Notes: generated by a model not told the origin, from the sequence alone. DNA of 55,772 bases from Sandaracinus sp. (GCA_020633125.1 JACKEH010000024.1:1-55772), one strand, 5' to 3'; counted from the first letter of the stretch, positions 9,118-19,258 are shown. Made by a program: numbers and translations.

Positions 9118-9123
9118 ATCGTA
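9118..9123 (-). promoter_or_regulatory. -10 box of the TetR gene
   Basis: Minus strand reads TGCTACGAT followed by 9 bases and the ATG, an extended -10 giving a leader of about 3 bases. The palindrome at 9140-9153 covers the -35 position. Confidence 0.5.
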
Positions 9124-9139
9124 GCAGATGCGGAAAACG

Positions 9140-9153
9140 GACAGACAGCTGTC
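9140..9153. promoter_or_regulatory. Candidate TetR operator
   Basis: GACAGACAGCTGTC contains the perfect 10-base palindrome GACAGCTGTC and a second GACAG half site. It overlaps the -35 region of the tetR promoter in the tetR/VOC divergent spacer, where an autoregulating TetR would bind. Sequence-only inference. Confidence 0.4.
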
Positions 9154-9315
9154 ACGGGGGCGTGGTACTGCCGCTTTCCATGACGAGCATCATGGCATCG
9201 AGCCTCGATGCTCCACGCGACGACTCACGAAAACGTCGCGTGACGTCGACGAATCGGTCGACGAGCATGCCGAAGCAAGAGGTCGACGAAGGTCGACGAC
9301 GAAGGGGTTGGGCAC

Positions 9316-10065
9316 ATGACGACTTGGAATCTCGGGCATTTCGTTTGGCGTGAGCTGATGACGAAAGATGTCGACAAGGCGAAGGGCTTCTACGGGGAGC
9401 TGATGGGCTGGTCGTTCGAGGACGCGCCGATGGAGGGCTTCACGTACACGCTCGTGAAGGTCGGCGAGAAGATGGTGGCGGGCATGATGCCGATGGAGGG
9501 TGACGAGCACCCGCCGCATTGGATGAGCTACGTCTCCGTCGCCGACGTGGACGGTGCGGCCGCGGCCGCGCAGAAGGCCGGCGGACAGGTCCCCGTGGGG
9601 CCCATGGACATTCCGAACGTCGGCCGCTTCGCGGTGATCGGTGACCCCGCGGGCGCGTACTTCAGCCTGCTTCGCACCACGGACGGCGACGCACCGGTCG
9701 ACCGTCCCGGCGTCGGCGAGTTCTGCTGGGAGACGCTCTCGACGACCGACGTCGACGGCGCGTTCGACTTCTACGCGACCGTCTGCGGCTGGCAGCCGTC
9801 CGAAGGACCGGGCGGCATGAAGGTCTTCTCGGCGGGCGACATGCCCATCGCCGATCCCCAGCCCGCGCAGCCCGGGGTTCCGCCGCATTGGCTCACGTAC
9901 GTCGTGGTGCCCGGCGGCGCCGACGCGGGACGCGAGCGGGCGGTGAAGCTCGGTGCGACGGTGATGGTCCCGCGCATCGAGGTTCCGAACATCGGCACCA
10001 TCGCGATCGTGGCCGACCCGAGCGGCGCGGTGCTCGGGCTCTTCGAGCCGGCCGAGATGCTCTGA
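9316..10065 (+). CDS. VOC-family protein with two glyoxalase-like domains
   Basis: 249 residues holding two vicinal-oxygen-chelate modules, about 5-120 and 128-245. Each begins with F(V/C)WxELxTxDVDxAxxFY and ends with a VIGDPAGAYFSLL or IVADPSGAVLGLF strand. The repeat structure matches the glyoxalase/bleomycin-resistance superfamily group often annotated as hydroxylase-like VOC proteins in actinomycetes and myxobacteria. The metal ligands typical of real glyoxalase are not obvious, so the activity is open. An AAGGGG ribosome site lies about 10 bases before the ATG. The divergent TetR gene suggests induction by a small molecule. A strong hairpin terminator follows at 10087. Confidence 0.82.
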   Translation: MTTWNLGHFVWRELMTKDVDKAKGFYGELMGWSFEDAPMEGFTYTLVKVGEKMVAGMMPMEGDEHPPHWMSYVSVADVDGAAAAAQKAGGQVPVGPMDIPNVGRFAVIGDPAGAYFSLLRTTDGDAPVDRPGVGEFCWETLSTTDVDGAFDFYATVCGWQPSEGPGGMKVFSAGDMPIADPQPAQPGVPPHWLTYVVVPGGADAGRERAVKLGATVMVPRIEVPNIGTIAIVADPSGAVLGLFEPAEML

Positions 10066-10086
10066 CCTTCGACGCGCGCGCACGTG

Positions 10087-10115
10087 ACGAAGCCGTGGCT
10101 CTGCCGCGGCTTCGT
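10087..10115 (+). terminator. Hairpin terminator after the VOC gene
   Basis: ACGAAGCCGTGGC, a 3-base loop, then GCCGCGGCTTCGT: 12 of 13 pairs. It lies 22 bp after the VOC stop and is followed by TGCGTT. Confidence 0.6.
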
Positions 10116-10186
10116 TGCGTTCGGGCGACCTGCTCGCGGCGAAGCGCCCCGGCGCAACGGGTCGCCCCACGACGCAGGCGAGCGTG

Positions 10187-10192
10187 TAGCCT
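10187..10192 (+). promoter_or_regulatory. -10 box of zwf (leaderless type)
   Basis: TAGCCT, exactly 6 bases (CGCCGC), then ATG. The expected transcription start is the A of the ATG; no ribosome site is present. Confidence 0.6.
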
Positions 10193-10198
10193 CGCCGC

Positions 10199-11719
10199 AT
10201 GTCGCCGACCCAAGTCGTCATCTTCGGAGCGAGCGGAGACCTCACGTCTCGAAAGCTGATTCCGGCCCTCGCGAGCCTCGTGGGCAAGGGACTTCCGCCC
10301 GAAGGGCTGCGCGTGATTGGCGTGTCACGGCGTCCGAAGACGGACGAAGCGTGGCGCCAAGAGCTTCGCGAAGCGATTCCGAAGGAGCTCGCGGACGCGT
10401 TCGAAAAGCTCGCTCCCCACCTCGGCTACGAGGCCGGCGACGTGCAGAGCGACGACGATCTCGCGCGCCTCAAAGCACGGCTGGACGCCTTGCCCGGCGG
10501 CGAGAGCACCGGTCGGCTCTTCTACCTCTCGCTCAAGCCGGAGCTCTTCGCGCCGGCGGTCGCGCGGCTCTGCACCGCGGGGCTGCTCCCGCGCCAACGC
10601 GAGGACGAGCGCGAGGCGTGGCGTCGCGTGGTGGTCGAAAAACCCTTCGGCCACGACCTGCAGAGCGCGCAGCAGCTCAACGCCGAGCTGCACGCGCACC
10701 TACGGGAGTTCCAGATCTTCCGCATCGACCACTACCTCGGAAAGGAGACCGTGCAGAACCTGCTCGGCTTCCGTTTCCACAACGCCATCTTCGAGCCGGT
10801 CTGGAACCGCCAGCACGTCGAGCTCGTGCAGATCACGGTCGCGGAAGAGCTGGGCATGGAGGGCGGTCGCGGCGGCTACTACGACACCACCGGCGCGCTC
10901 CGCGACATGGTGCAGAACCACATGCTGCAGGTGCTCGCGCTCGTGACGATGGAACCGCCCTCGTCGCTCGACGCCGAGGCGGTGCGCGCGCAGAAGGTCG
11001 CGCTGCTTCGAAGCCTACGCGCACCGACGGGGCGCGAGGTGATCGAGAGCAGCGTGCGCGCGCGCTACGCCCCGGGCTCCGTGCGCGGCAAGGACGTGCC
11101 GGGTTACCTCCAAGAAGACGGCGTCCCCGACGACTCGTCCACGGAGACCTACGTCGCGATCCGTGCGGAGATCGAGAACTGGCGCTGGGCCGGCGTGCCG
11201 ATCCTGCTCCGCCACGGCAAACGTCTGCCGAAGCGTTTCACCGAAGTGCAGGTGCAGTTCCGCACCCCGCCGCTGCAGCTCTTCAACCGCCCCGAAGGCA
11301 TGGACGACGACGAGTACCGGCGCGCGCTTCGGGAAGGCCGCCTCTGCGAGCGTCGCCCGAACGTGCTCACGCTCAGCCTTCAACCGCACGAGTCCATCAC
11401 GCTCTCGTTCGGCGTGAAGCGTCCGGGCAACGCGATGAACATGGCGCCCGCGGAGCTGCGCTTCGACTACCGCGACGCTTTCGGCGAGACCTCGGCCCCC
11501 GCGTACGAGCGGCTCTTGCTCGACGCGCTTCGCGGCGACCCCACGCTCTTCATTCGCAGCGACGAGATCGAAGCGTGCTGGCGCTTCGCCGACGCCTACA
11601 CCCGCGCGTGGAAGAGCGGCGAGGTGCCGATGCACGAGCACGCCGCGGGGAGCTGGGGCCCCTCGGAGGCCGACACGCTCTTCTACGGATGCGAAGGCAG
11701 CTGGTCGACGGGCGAGTGA
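10199..11719 (+). CDS. zwf: Glucose-6-phosphate 1-dehydrogenase
   Basis: 506 residues, normal family length. It catalyses the first step of the oxidative pentose phosphate pathway, glucose-6-phosphate plus NADP to 6-phosphogluconolactone. The nucleotide-binding GASGDLTSRKL is at residues 10-20 and the substrate/active-site signature RIDHYLGKE at 175-183; EKPFGHDLQSA and the C-terminal DALRGDPTLFIRSDE are also typical. The ATG has no ribosome site but a TAGCCT -10 box 6 bases upstream. pgl and gnd follow within 3 kb on the same strand, interrupted by a GST gene on the other strand, so all three NADPH-forming steps are together though not in one transcript. Confidence 0.96.
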   Translation: MSPTQVVIFGASGDLTSRKLIPALASLVGKGLPPEGLRVIGVSRRPKTDEAWRQELREAIPKELADAFEKLAPHLGYEAGDVQSDDDLARLKARLDALPGGESTGRLFYLSLKPELFAPAVARLCTAGLLPRQREDEREAWRRVVVEKPFGHDLQSAQQLNAELHAHLREFQIFRIDHYLGKETVQNLLGFRFHNAIFEPVWNRQHVELVQITVAEELGMEGGRGGYYDTTGALRDMVQNHMLQVLALVTMEPPSSLDAEAVRAQKVALLRSLRAPTGREVIESSVRARYAPGSVRGKDVPGYLQEDGVPDDSSTETYVAIRAEIENWRWAGVPILLRHGKRLPKRFTEVQVQFRTPPLQLFNRPEGMDDDEYRRALREGRLCERRPNVLTLSLQPHESITLSFGVKRPGNAMNMAPAELRFDYRDAFGETSAPAYERLLLDALRGDPTLFIRSDEIEACWRFADAYTRAWKSGEVPMHEHAAGSWGPSEADTLFYGCEGSWSTGE

Positions 11720-11722
11720 CCG

Positions 11723-12391
11723 TCAGCCGTCGAGGTCGATCGGACCGCCGACCTCGATCGCCTTCGCGTACGCGGGGCGCGCTTCGAGGCGCGCGACGTA
11801 GGCGCGAATCGCCGGCGCCGGCGCGCCCGAGCGCGAAAGCAGCGCGAGCACCGGATACGACATCTGTACGTCCGCGGCGCTCAGCTCGTCGCCCGCGAGG
11901 AAAGAACGCGACGCGAGCTCCTTCTCCAAGAACGCGACGTTCGACGCCAGCTCGCCGTTCGTGAAGGCGCCGTCGATCTGCCCCGCGATGGCCTTCGCGA
12001 TCGGACGAACCAAGAACGGAATCTTCTTGGTGCGAAGCTGCCCCGTGATGAGGTGAACCAAGAGCGGCGGCATCAACGAGCCCTCCGCGTAGTGCAGGAA
12101 GAAGCGGTAGCGACGATGCGCTTCGCTTCCCGCCTCGGGTCGCAGCTTGCCGCCCGCGAGGTCGACGAGCTCTTCGAGGATCGCGCCCGACTCCGCGAGC
12201 ACCACGCCGTCCACGTCGACGACCGGCGACTTGCCCAGCGGGTGAATCTTTCGAAGCGCCTCGGGCGCGCGCATGGTCTCGGGGTCGCGCTCGTAGCGAA
12301 CGACCTCGTAAGGCAGACCGAGCTCTTCGAGGAGCCAGAGCACGCGGTGCGACCGCGAGCGTTCGAGGTGATGCACCGTGATCTTCGGCAT
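11723..12391 (-). CDS. Glutathione S-transferase
   Basis: 222 residues with the two-domain GST layout. The N-terminal thioredoxin-like part reads ITVHHLERSRSHRVLWLLEELGLPYEVV, has the cis-Pro signature HPLGKSPVV and the ESGAILEEL glutathione-binding motif. The C-terminal helical domain carries FLAGDELSAADVQMSYPV, the usual N-capping box. A Ser near residue 11-13 is the likely catalytic residue. The ATG at 12389-12391 is chosen because the fold starts immediately; a much longer frame upstream overlaps pgl and is a shadow. It shares a 64-bp divergent spacer with pgl, and its stop lies 3 bp from the end of zwf. Confidence 0.88.
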   Translation of the reverse strand: MPKITVHHLERSRSHRVLWLLEELGLPYEVVRYERDPETMRAPEALRKIHPLGKSPVVDVDGVVLAESGAILEELVDLAGGKLRPEAGSEAHRRYRFFLHYAEGSLMPPLLVHLITGQLRTKKIPFLVRPIAKAIAGQIDGAFTNGELASNVAFLEKELASRSFLAGDELSAADVQMSYPVLALLSRSGAPAPAIRAYVARLEARPAYAKAIEVGGPIDLDG

Positions 12392-12442
12392 GACCCGGCG
12401 TACCACCCGCGCGCGCGCGCACGAGCCTCGTGGCGACGCTGC

Positions 12443-12448
12443 TATCGT
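12443..12448 (+). promoter_or_regulatory. -10 box of pgl (leaderless type)
   Basis: TGCTATCGT, an extended -10, then 7 bases and ATG. The expected leader is 0-1 base. Confidence 0.55.
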
Positions 12449-12455
12449 CGCCGCC

Positions 12456-13097
12456 ATGTTGCTCGTCGCCGCCGATCCGATTCGCGAAGCCGCCTCACGC
12501 CTTCGACACGCGCTCGAGACCCAGGGGCCGCGGCTCGCCGTCGCCGGAGGCAGCGCGGCGCGCGTGCTCGCCCACGAGACGCTCTCGTCGCTCTGGTCGT
12601 CGCTCGCGCTCACGTGGGTCGACGAGCGCGTGGTCCCCGAAGCCTCGTCGGACTCGAACCGTGGCGAAGCGGGCCGCGTCGCGCCGATCGCGCGCGCCGG
12701 CGTGTGTTTGCCGCTCGTCGTCGACGACGAGCTCGACGACCTCGCGCGTGCGGTCGCTCGGGTCGAGCGCGGATTCGACACGCACTTCGACGGTCGCCTC
12801 GACGTAACCTTGCTCGGCCTCGGCGAGGATGGCCACGTGGCCTCGCTCTTTCCCGGTCATGGGTGGACACACGGCGACGCGCGCGTGATGACGATCGACG
12901 ACTCGCCGAAGCCGCCGTCCCGCCGCCTCACGTTGACGCGCCCGTTCCTGGCGAGCGCGCGGACCCACGTGGTGTTCGCCGTCGGCGCGGGCAAGGCGGA
13001 CGCGATCGCGCGTTTGGTCGCCGGGGATCCGGCGTTGCCCGCGAGCGGGCTCGAAGGGCTCGTGATCGTCACCGACGCCGCCGGCGCAGGCCGCTGA
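12456..13097 (+). CDS. pgl: 6-phosphogluconolactonase
   Basis: 213 residues of the DevB-type lactonase family, second step of the oxidative pentose phosphate pathway (lactone to 6-phosphogluconate). Signatures seen: GGSAARVL near the N-terminus (phosphate loop), LTWVDERVVP, SDSNRGEA and LGLGEDGHVASLFPG. The protein is about 15-20 residues shorter than usual because the N-terminus begins straight at MLLVAADP; this start fits the -10 box 7 bases upstream, and no good upstream start is in frame except an ATG at 12378 that would add Arg-rich sequence. gnd follows after 83 bp. Confidence 0.9.
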   Translation: MLLVAADPIREAASRLRHALETQGPRLAVAGGSAARVLAHETLSSLWSSLALTWVDERVVPEASSDSNRGEAGRVAPIARAGVCLPLVVDDELDDLARAVARVERGFDTHFDGRLDVTLLGLGEDGHVASLFPGHGWTHGDARVMTIDDSPKPPSRRLTLTRPFLASARTHVVFAVGAGKADAIARLVAGDPALPASGLEGLVIVTDAAGAGR

Positions 13098-13180
13098 CGC
13101 CGAGCCGCCCCCGCGACGGGTCGGAGAACGCCGCGACGAGCGCACCGACGACCTGGTAGAACCGCCACGGGAGCAACGCG

Positions 13181-14590
<1,410 letters not shown>

Positions 14591-14637
14591 CGAGGAGCGC
14601 TTCGATGGAATCCGTGCAGGCACGGCGCGACCCGGCG

Positions 14638-14643
14638 TAGCCT
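14638..14643 (+). promoter_or_regulatory. -10 box of the FadL-like gene (leaderless type)
   Basis: TAGCCT, 6 bases (CGCGCC), then ATG, the same hexamer and spacing as zwf. Confidence 0.6.
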
Positions 14644-14649
14644 CGCGCC

Positions 14650-16029
14650 ATGCGGCTCGCCCTGCTCGCCCTCGTGCTGGCCATCCCGGCGCACGCTCAC
14701 GCCGGCAACGACGACACTTATTTCCTCAGCCCGGACGCCGCGCTCACCGCAGGCGCCGTCGTCGCGACGATCGAGGAGGCCGGGGCGGTTTGGTACAACC
14801 CCGCGGGCCTCGCCTCCATCGAACGGCACCAGCTGGACGTGTCGCTCACCGCGGTCGGCGTCCGGCGACGCGTGGTGGAAGGCGGCATCGAGACCGCGCT
14901 TCCGAGCGGCACGCTGCGCGAAGACCTCGACGGCACCCGCATCGACATCGGCAGCCCCGCGACCTTGATGGCCCGACGCGTGGGCGACGTCACGATCGGT
15001 GGCGGCATCGTCACGTCCCGCGACGACATCGTCGCGTTGCGTGGCGACACCCCACTGGACGTCGCCTCGGATCCTCGTGCGTTCCAGTCGACCGAGCTCT
15101 TGCGGAGCCAAACGCGCCTGCACCTCGGTGGTGGCCTCGGCTTTCGGGTGAACGATCGCCTCCGACTCGGCGCCGCAGCGTTCCTGGTCGTCGAATCGCT
15201 GGACGACCACTTCACGGTGTCGCTCGGGTACGCCGAGAACGTCACGGCGGGCGCCACGGACCCGCCGGTGATCACGGGCCTCAACCGCGTGCAGCGCGAC
15301 CGGTCGACGCGGTGGGGCCTTCAGCTCACCGCGGGCGCTCAATGGGAGCCGAGCGCCAAGCTCGCGTTCGGGCTTCACGTCCGTGCGCCCATCCTGCTGG
15401 TCCGCGAGGCGCTCGACTTCCACGACGTGCAGCAGCAGACCGATCCCTCCGGTCTGACGAACTTCGCTTTCTTCGAACGTCGCGCGGCACCGGTCGGCAT
15501 GCTCTCGCCGACGCGCGTCGCCCTCGGAGGCGCCTACCGCGGCGAAGGCTTCACGCTCTCGGCGGAGCTCGCGTACGCGCACGCGCTTCGTTCCCTCGAC
15601 GTGCGAACCCGCGCGCAACGCGAGGCCGGCGCCCCCTCGGCGCCCATCGTCGATCTTCGCCACAACGTCACCGCGCGCGTCGGCGGACTGGTGCGGCTCA
15701 CCGACACGAAGGCGCTCGGCTTCGGCGCCTTCGTGGACCGCAGCCCCGAGCGACGGCCGCGTGGGCTCGGCGAGTTCCAGATCGACTACTACGGCGCCAC
15801 GCTCGGTTTTCGAACGGAGACGCAGGTTCGTCTCGATCACGAACGCGCCCGAACGCTCATCTTCCGCACGACGATCGCGCTGCGTTACGCGCTCGGGCTC
15901 GGCGAAGCCGCGCTGCTTCGCTACGACCAATCGAGCCCCGCGCTCACGTTCACGCCCGAGACCGGCGAGACACGCGACGTCCTCTTTCACGAGGCGTACG
16001 TCTTCGTGGGATCGAGCCTGCTCTTCTGA
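14650..16029 (+). CDS. FadL/OmpP1-like outer-membrane porin
   Basis: 459 residues. The signal peptide MRLALLALVLAIPAHAHAG is followed by a hatch-like segment with AGAVWYNPAGLASIERHQLDV, the hallmark of the FadL/TodX family (hydrophobic-compound uptake through the outer membrane), and then alternating amphipathic strands to the C-terminus, as expected for a 14-strand barrel. It ends in SSLLF with an aromatic final residue, the usual outer-membrane assembly signal. The start is fixed by the -10 box 6 bases upstream. The substrate is unknown; fatty acids and other hydrophobic molecules are family examples. A convergent terminator separates it from the carbonic anhydrase gene. Confidence 0.85.
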   Translation: MRLALLALVLAIPAHAHAGNDDTYFLSPDAALTAGAVVATIEEAGAVWYNPAGLASIERHQLDVSLTAVGVRRRVVEGGIETALPSGTLREDLDGTRIDIGSPATLMARRVGDVTIGGGIVTSRDDIVALRGDTPLDVASDPRAFQSTELLRSQTRLHLGGGLGFRVNDRLRLGAAAFLVVESLDDHFTVSLGYAENVTAGATDPPVITGLNRVQRDRSTRWGLQLTAGAQWEPSAKLAFGLHVRAPILLVREALDFHDVQQQTDPSGLTNFAFFERRAAPVGMLSPTRVALGGAYRGEGFTLSAELAYAHALRSLDVRTRAQREAGAPSAPIVDLRHNVTARVGGLVRLTDTKALGFGAFVDRSPERRPRGLGEFQIDYYGATLGFRTETQVRLDHERARTLIFRTTIALRYALGLGEAALLRYDQSSPALTFTPETGETRDVLFHEAYVFVGSSLLF

Positions 16030-16049
16030 GCGCGGGACGCCGAAGAGCA

Positions 16050-16083
16050 AGAAGGCAGTGTCCCCGAAAGGATGCTGCCTTCT
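16050..16083. terminator. Convergent hairpin terminator
   Basis: AGAAGGCAG pairs perfectly with CTGCCTTCT across 16 bases that can pair further (TCC with GGA). It sits between the ends of the FadL-like gene and the carbonic anhydrase gene. Confidence 0.65.
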
Positions 16084-16141
16084 GCGCCCTCGCCCTTCGG
16101 CACACCGAGCGCCTTCGGCCGGCGCCCCGCGCGCGACCCGG

Positions 16142-16777
16142 TCAGACTTCGAGACGGTAGATCTCGCGAATCTTCTCGAGGATCTCGTCGAAAGGAATCT
16201 CGAGGTCCTTGAGCAAACCGTCGTGCAGGTCGAAGACCCACCCGTGCACCTTCGGGTAGCCCTTGCGCAGGTACGCCTTCTGCACGACCGCGGTCTTGAT
16301 CACGCGAATGCACTGCTCCTGCACGTTGAGCTCGACCAGCCGCTTTCCTCGCGCGACCTCGTCCTCGATCGCGTCGAGCTCCTTGCGGTGAAGCCGGTAG
16401 ACGTCGCGAATCTCGCGAAGCCATGGGTTCAGCAGCCCGAGGTCCTTGTGCGTCATCGCGGCCGCGACACCGCCGCAGCCGTAGTGCCCGCAGACGATCA
16501 CGTGCTTCACGCCGAGGTGCTCGACCGCGTACTCGATGACGCTGTGCACGTTGAGGTCGGTGTTGACGACGAGGTTCGCGACGTTGCGATGAACGAAGAC
16601 CTCGCCCGGCTCGAGGCCCATGATCTCGTTGGCCGGCACACGCGAGTCGGCGCATCCGATGTAGAGGAAGTCCGGCGATTGCCCCGCCGCCAAGCGGAGG
16701 AAGTAGTCCGGGTCGTGCTCCTGCTTCGACTCGACCCACTTCTTGTTGTTCTCGAAGAGCTCGCGGTAGCGGTCCAT
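16142..16777 (-). CDS. can: Beta-class carbonic anhydrase
   Basis: 211 residues, the length of the bacterial Can/CynT type. It interconverts CO2 and bicarbonate in the cytoplasm. The zinc ligands are visible as Cys42, His98 and Cys101 (GCADSR and CGHYGCGG), and the Asp44-Arg46 dyad is intact. Val and Gly near HRNVAN match the E. coli Can-like subclass. A TAGGCT -10 box lies 8 bases before the ATG. It is divergent from the MYXO-CTERM gene across 178 bp. Confidence 0.95.
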   Translation of the reverse strand: MDRYRELFENNKKWVESKQEHDPDYFLRLAAGQSPDFLYIGCADSRVPANEIMGLEPGEVFVHRNVANLVVNTDLNVHSVIEYAVEHLGVKHVIVCGHYGCGGVAAAMTHKDLGLLNPWLREIRDVYRLHRKELDAIEDEVARGKRLVELNVQEQCIRVIKTAVVQKAYLRKGYPKVHGWVFDLHDGLLKDLEIPFDEILEKIREIYRLEV

Positions 16778-16785
16778 GGGCGGCC

Positions 16786-16791
16786 AGCCTA
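16786..16791 (-). promoter_or_regulatory. -10 box of the carbonic anhydrase gene
   Basis: Minus strand TAGGCT, 8 bases, then ATG; the predicted leader is about 2 bases. Confidence 0.5.
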
Positions 16792-16926
16792 GCCCGGGGT
16801 TTCGCGAGGTTCCGCGACGAAGTGCGACCTGTCGGTCCTGGGCGACAGTCGAGCCGAACGTCCTCGAGCGGCGGTCGCGCGCAAGGCCGGAACGGCGGGC
16901 AGAAGACGCGCTCTTGGGCTCCGAGG

Positions 16927-16932
16927 TACCCT
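16927..16932 (+). promoter_or_regulatory. -10 box of the MYXO-CTERM gene
   Basis: TACCCT, 23 bases before the ATG. Unlike the leaderless genes here, the leader contains a GGAGGAG ribosome site. Confidence 0.45.
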
Positions 16933-16955
16933 CGAGGCTTCACGGAGGAGGACTC

Positions 16956-18173
16956 ATGCGCCGAACTTGGCTTCTCGCGACCCTGATCGCGCTCGCCGCC
17001 CTGCCCGTCCACGCGCAACGCACGGTGGCCTACGACACGGTCTCCGACGGCTTCCCCGCCGCGGTCTCGTGCGGCTTCTGCGCGGGTGAAAAGTTCGGCA
17101 CGGTCTTCTACGAGCTCTCCGGTGGTGGCGGCCTTCGCGCCGACGAGTTCCCGATCACCCTCAACGCGATTCAAGTCGCCGTGGCGCGCATACGCGTCAC
17201 CGGCAGTATTCTCGAAGGGTATGCGTGCGAAGGCTCGAACATGGCCGGCACCGTCGATCTCACGGTCGACGTCTTCGCGGGCGAGACCGTACCGACGAAC
17301 ATTCGCGACCTTCCCGCGACCGGCGCTTGGCCCGGGGAAACGATGGTGCTCACCACCGAGGCCACGGCGACCGTCAGCGTCGCCACGACCGACGGCGGAA
17401 GTGAGTTCAACGTCACCCTCAACGAGATCCCGATCCCGGACGGGGGCGTGGCCGTCGATCCTCCGGCCACCTATTTGCGCGTCGTGGTCACGGTGCCGTC
17501 CGGCGGATCCAGCGCCAGCTGCATGGCGCTCGGCGCGAGCTCGCCGGGCGCGGTCGCGATTCGTGACGACGACGGGCGCGTCGCCCCTCGCCGCTCGCTG
17601 ATCTACGCGCTCCCCGTCGACGTCGGCGGCATCGGCATCCCCGGCGGCTGGTATTGGAACGAAGACGTGCCGGACCCGGCGACGGGAGCGACCGGCATCG
17701 CGGGCGATTGGGCGCTGCGTGTCTCCATCTCGTCGAGCGGCTCGCCCGGAGTCGACGCCGGTCCCACCACGCCACGCGACGGTGGCCTCGGCACCGACGC
17801 CGGCCCCGTCCCGCCGCTCGAAGACGGCGGCATGTCGACGATGGACGGGGGCATCACGAGCTGCACCGCCGACCGCGACTGCGCCGGTGGCGAACGCTGC
17901 CACGCCGGTGTCTGCGAGCGCACCACCTGCACGACCACCGCGGAGTGCGGCGGCGGCCGCGATTGCGTCGACGGGCGATGCCGCAACCTCTGCGACACCG
18001 ATCGTGATTGCGCGGGCGGCGAGGTCTGCGCGACCGCCGAGGGCGTCTGCCGACCGGCCGACTCGGGTGGCGACGGCGGCTGCTCGTGCCACGCGCCCGG
18101 TGCCGGGGGCTCTCCGGTCGGTTGGGGCGCGCTCGCCCTCGTCGCGTTCGTCGCCTGGCGCCGCCGCCGCTGA
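16956..18173 (+). CDS. MYXO-CTERM cell-surface protein
   Basis: 405 residues. A signal peptide (MRRTWLLATLIALAALPVHA) leads into a beta-rich domain of about 230 residues with no recognised family. A Pro/Gly/Asp linker (about 265-305) follows, then two or three small Cys-rich modules of the form CTxDRDCAGGExC. The end is the MYXO-CTERM signal: GGCSCHAPG, a hydrophobic stretch (WGALALVAFVAW) and a final RRRR. In this system the Cys is processed by a myxosortase and the protein is lipid-anchored at the outer surface (family knowledge). GGAGGAG precedes the ATG by 5 bases. This gene is the best taxonomic marker in the window. Confidence 0.9.
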   Translation: MRRTWLLATLIALAALPVHAQRTVAYDTVSDGFPAAVSCGFCAGEKFGTVFYELSGGGGLRADEFPITLNAIQVAVARIRVTGSILEGYACEGSNMAGTVDLTVDVFAGETVPTNIRDLPATGAWPGETMVLTTEATATVSVATTDGGSEFNVTLNEIPIPDGGVAVDPPATYLRVVVTVPSGGSSASCMALGASSPGAVAIRDDDGRVAPRRSLIYALPVDVGGIGIPGGWYWNEDVPDPATGATGIAGDWALRVSISSSGSPGVDAGPTTPRDGGLGTDAGPVPPLEDGGMSTMDGGITSCTADRDCAGGERCHAGVCERTTCTTTAECGGGRDCVDGRCRNLCDTDRDCAGGEVCATAEGVCRPADSGGDGGCSCHAPGAGGSPVGWGALALVAFVAWRRRR

Positions 18174-18195
18174 TGGCGCGACGCCACGACCGCCC

Positions 18196-18201
18196 CATAC
18201 T
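18196..18201 (+). promoter_or_regulatory. -10-like box of the globin gene
   Basis: CATACT, 6 bases, then ATG; the key A and T positions of the -10 are kept at the leaderless spacing. Confidence 0.4.
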
Positions 18202-18207
18202 CGCGCG

Positions 18208-18642
18208 ATGAGCTCCACGGACTTCGAGCGCCTCGGCGGCGAAGCGGCGTTGCGCACGATCGTCGATCGCTTCGTCGATCGGTGCTTCGACGACGTGATG
18301 ATCGGCTTCCACTTTCGCCGCGCGAGCCGCGAGCGCGTGAAGCGCTTCGAGTACGAGCACGCCGCCGAGCACCTCGGCGCCGGCATGACCTACGGCGGTC
18401 GTCCGATTCGGCAGGCTCACGGCCCGCACGCGATCTTCGGCGGTCACTTCGAGCGTCGCCTCACGATCCTCCGCGAGGTGCTCGAAACCCACGCCGTGCC
18501 CGACGACGTTCGCGAACGCTGGCTCGACACGCAACGCGCGCTGCGCGGCGAGGTCACGGCCGACACCGCGAGTGAATGCGACGAGGGCCGCGCGCTCGAA
18601 CGCGCAGAGGCGTTTCGCGCGAGCCAACGCGACGACTCTTGA
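18208..18642 (+). CDS. Truncated haemoglobin-like protein
   Basis: 144 residues of the truncated (2-over-2) globin family: FERLGGEAALRTIVDRFVDRCFDD at the N-terminus (helices A-B), FHFRRAS.ERVKRFEYEHAAEHLGAG (C-E region) and RPIRQAHGPHAIFGGHFERRL, where the His of AHGPHAI is the likely proximal haem ligand. Such proteins bind O2 or NO and often work in detoxification or redox sensing. The ATG is placed by the globin start and the -10-like box 6 bases before it. The C-terminal 25 residues are an acidic extension. It lies between the MYXO-CTERM gene and terB, with no clear functional link. Confidence 0.82.
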   Translation: MSSTDFERLGGEAALRTIVDRFVDRCFDDVMIGFHFRRASRERVKRFEYEHAAEHLGAGMTYGGRPIRQAHGPHAIFGGHFERRLTILREVLETHAVPDDVRERWLDTQRALRGEVTADTASECDEGRALERAEAFRASQRDDS

Positions 18643-18724
18643 TGGACCCTGTGCGAGCGAGGGCTCGCCACGCGAGAAAGACGAGGCCACACGCGCGCCT
18701 CCCCGTGAGACTCGGAAGAACGCC

Positions 18725-19180
18725 ATGAAGCCGCTCCACGACGTGCTCGCCGAGCACCTGCCGAACGAAGACGCCGACACCCGCCGCCTGGTCGCAGCCA
18801 TCGCCGGCCTGCTCGCAGCGACCGCGGATGCCGACGGCGTCTACGATCCCGCCGAAGAGGTGACGATTCGGCAGGAGCTGCACCGGATTCACGTGCTCTC
18901 CGAACGTGGAGTCGAAGCGGTCGTCGCGTTGCTCCGCACGCACCTGCGCACGCTCGCGAGCGACGACCTCGGTCACGCCGGCGTGGTGCGCGCGTTGCTC
19001 GATCGCGACGGGCGTCTCGAGGTGCTCGACACCTTGCTCGAGGTCGCAGCGGCCGACGGAGTGATCTCGACGCCGGAGACGAACCTCCTGCGCCGCCTCG
19101 CGACCGCGCTCGGCCTCACACAGGCGGACTACACGACACTGCAATCGCGCCACCGCGACAAGCTCGGCGTGCTCGGCTGA
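18725..19180 (+). CDS. TerB-family tellurite-resistance-like protein
   Basis: 151 residues, all helical, with the metal-binding acidic repeats of the TerB fold: ATADADGVYDPAEEVTIRQEL (about 30-50) and EVAAADGVISTPETNLLRRLATALGL (about 108-133). TerB domains bind divalent metal and occur in stress and phage-defence systems and as stand-alone proteins; nothing else of a Ter operon is nearby. GGAAG about 6 bases before the ATG marks the start. It is convergent with trmO. Confidence 0.82.
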   Translation: MKPLHDVLAEHLPNEDADTRRLVAAIAGLLAATADADGVYDPAEEVTIRQELHRIHVLSERGVEAVVALLRTHLRTLASDDLGHAGVVRALLDRDGRLEVLDTLLEVAAADGVISTPETNLLRRLATALGLTQADYTTLQSRHRDKLGVLG

Positions 19181-19258
19181 AGCACCTCGCGCGCCCCCGC
19201 GGAAGACGGACGCGACCCACGCGATCGAGCTCCGTCGCCAACAGCCTGCTCTCGACAC

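Noticed and set aside
12378..12455. Upstream ATG for pgl
   Set aside because: It would add an Arg-rich 26-residue stretch overlapping the GST start; the inner ATG fits the family and the -10 box.
18725..19180. Tellurite-resistance or phage-defence operon around terB
   Set aside because: No terC, terD or other Ter genes are nearby; a lone TerB domain is not enough.
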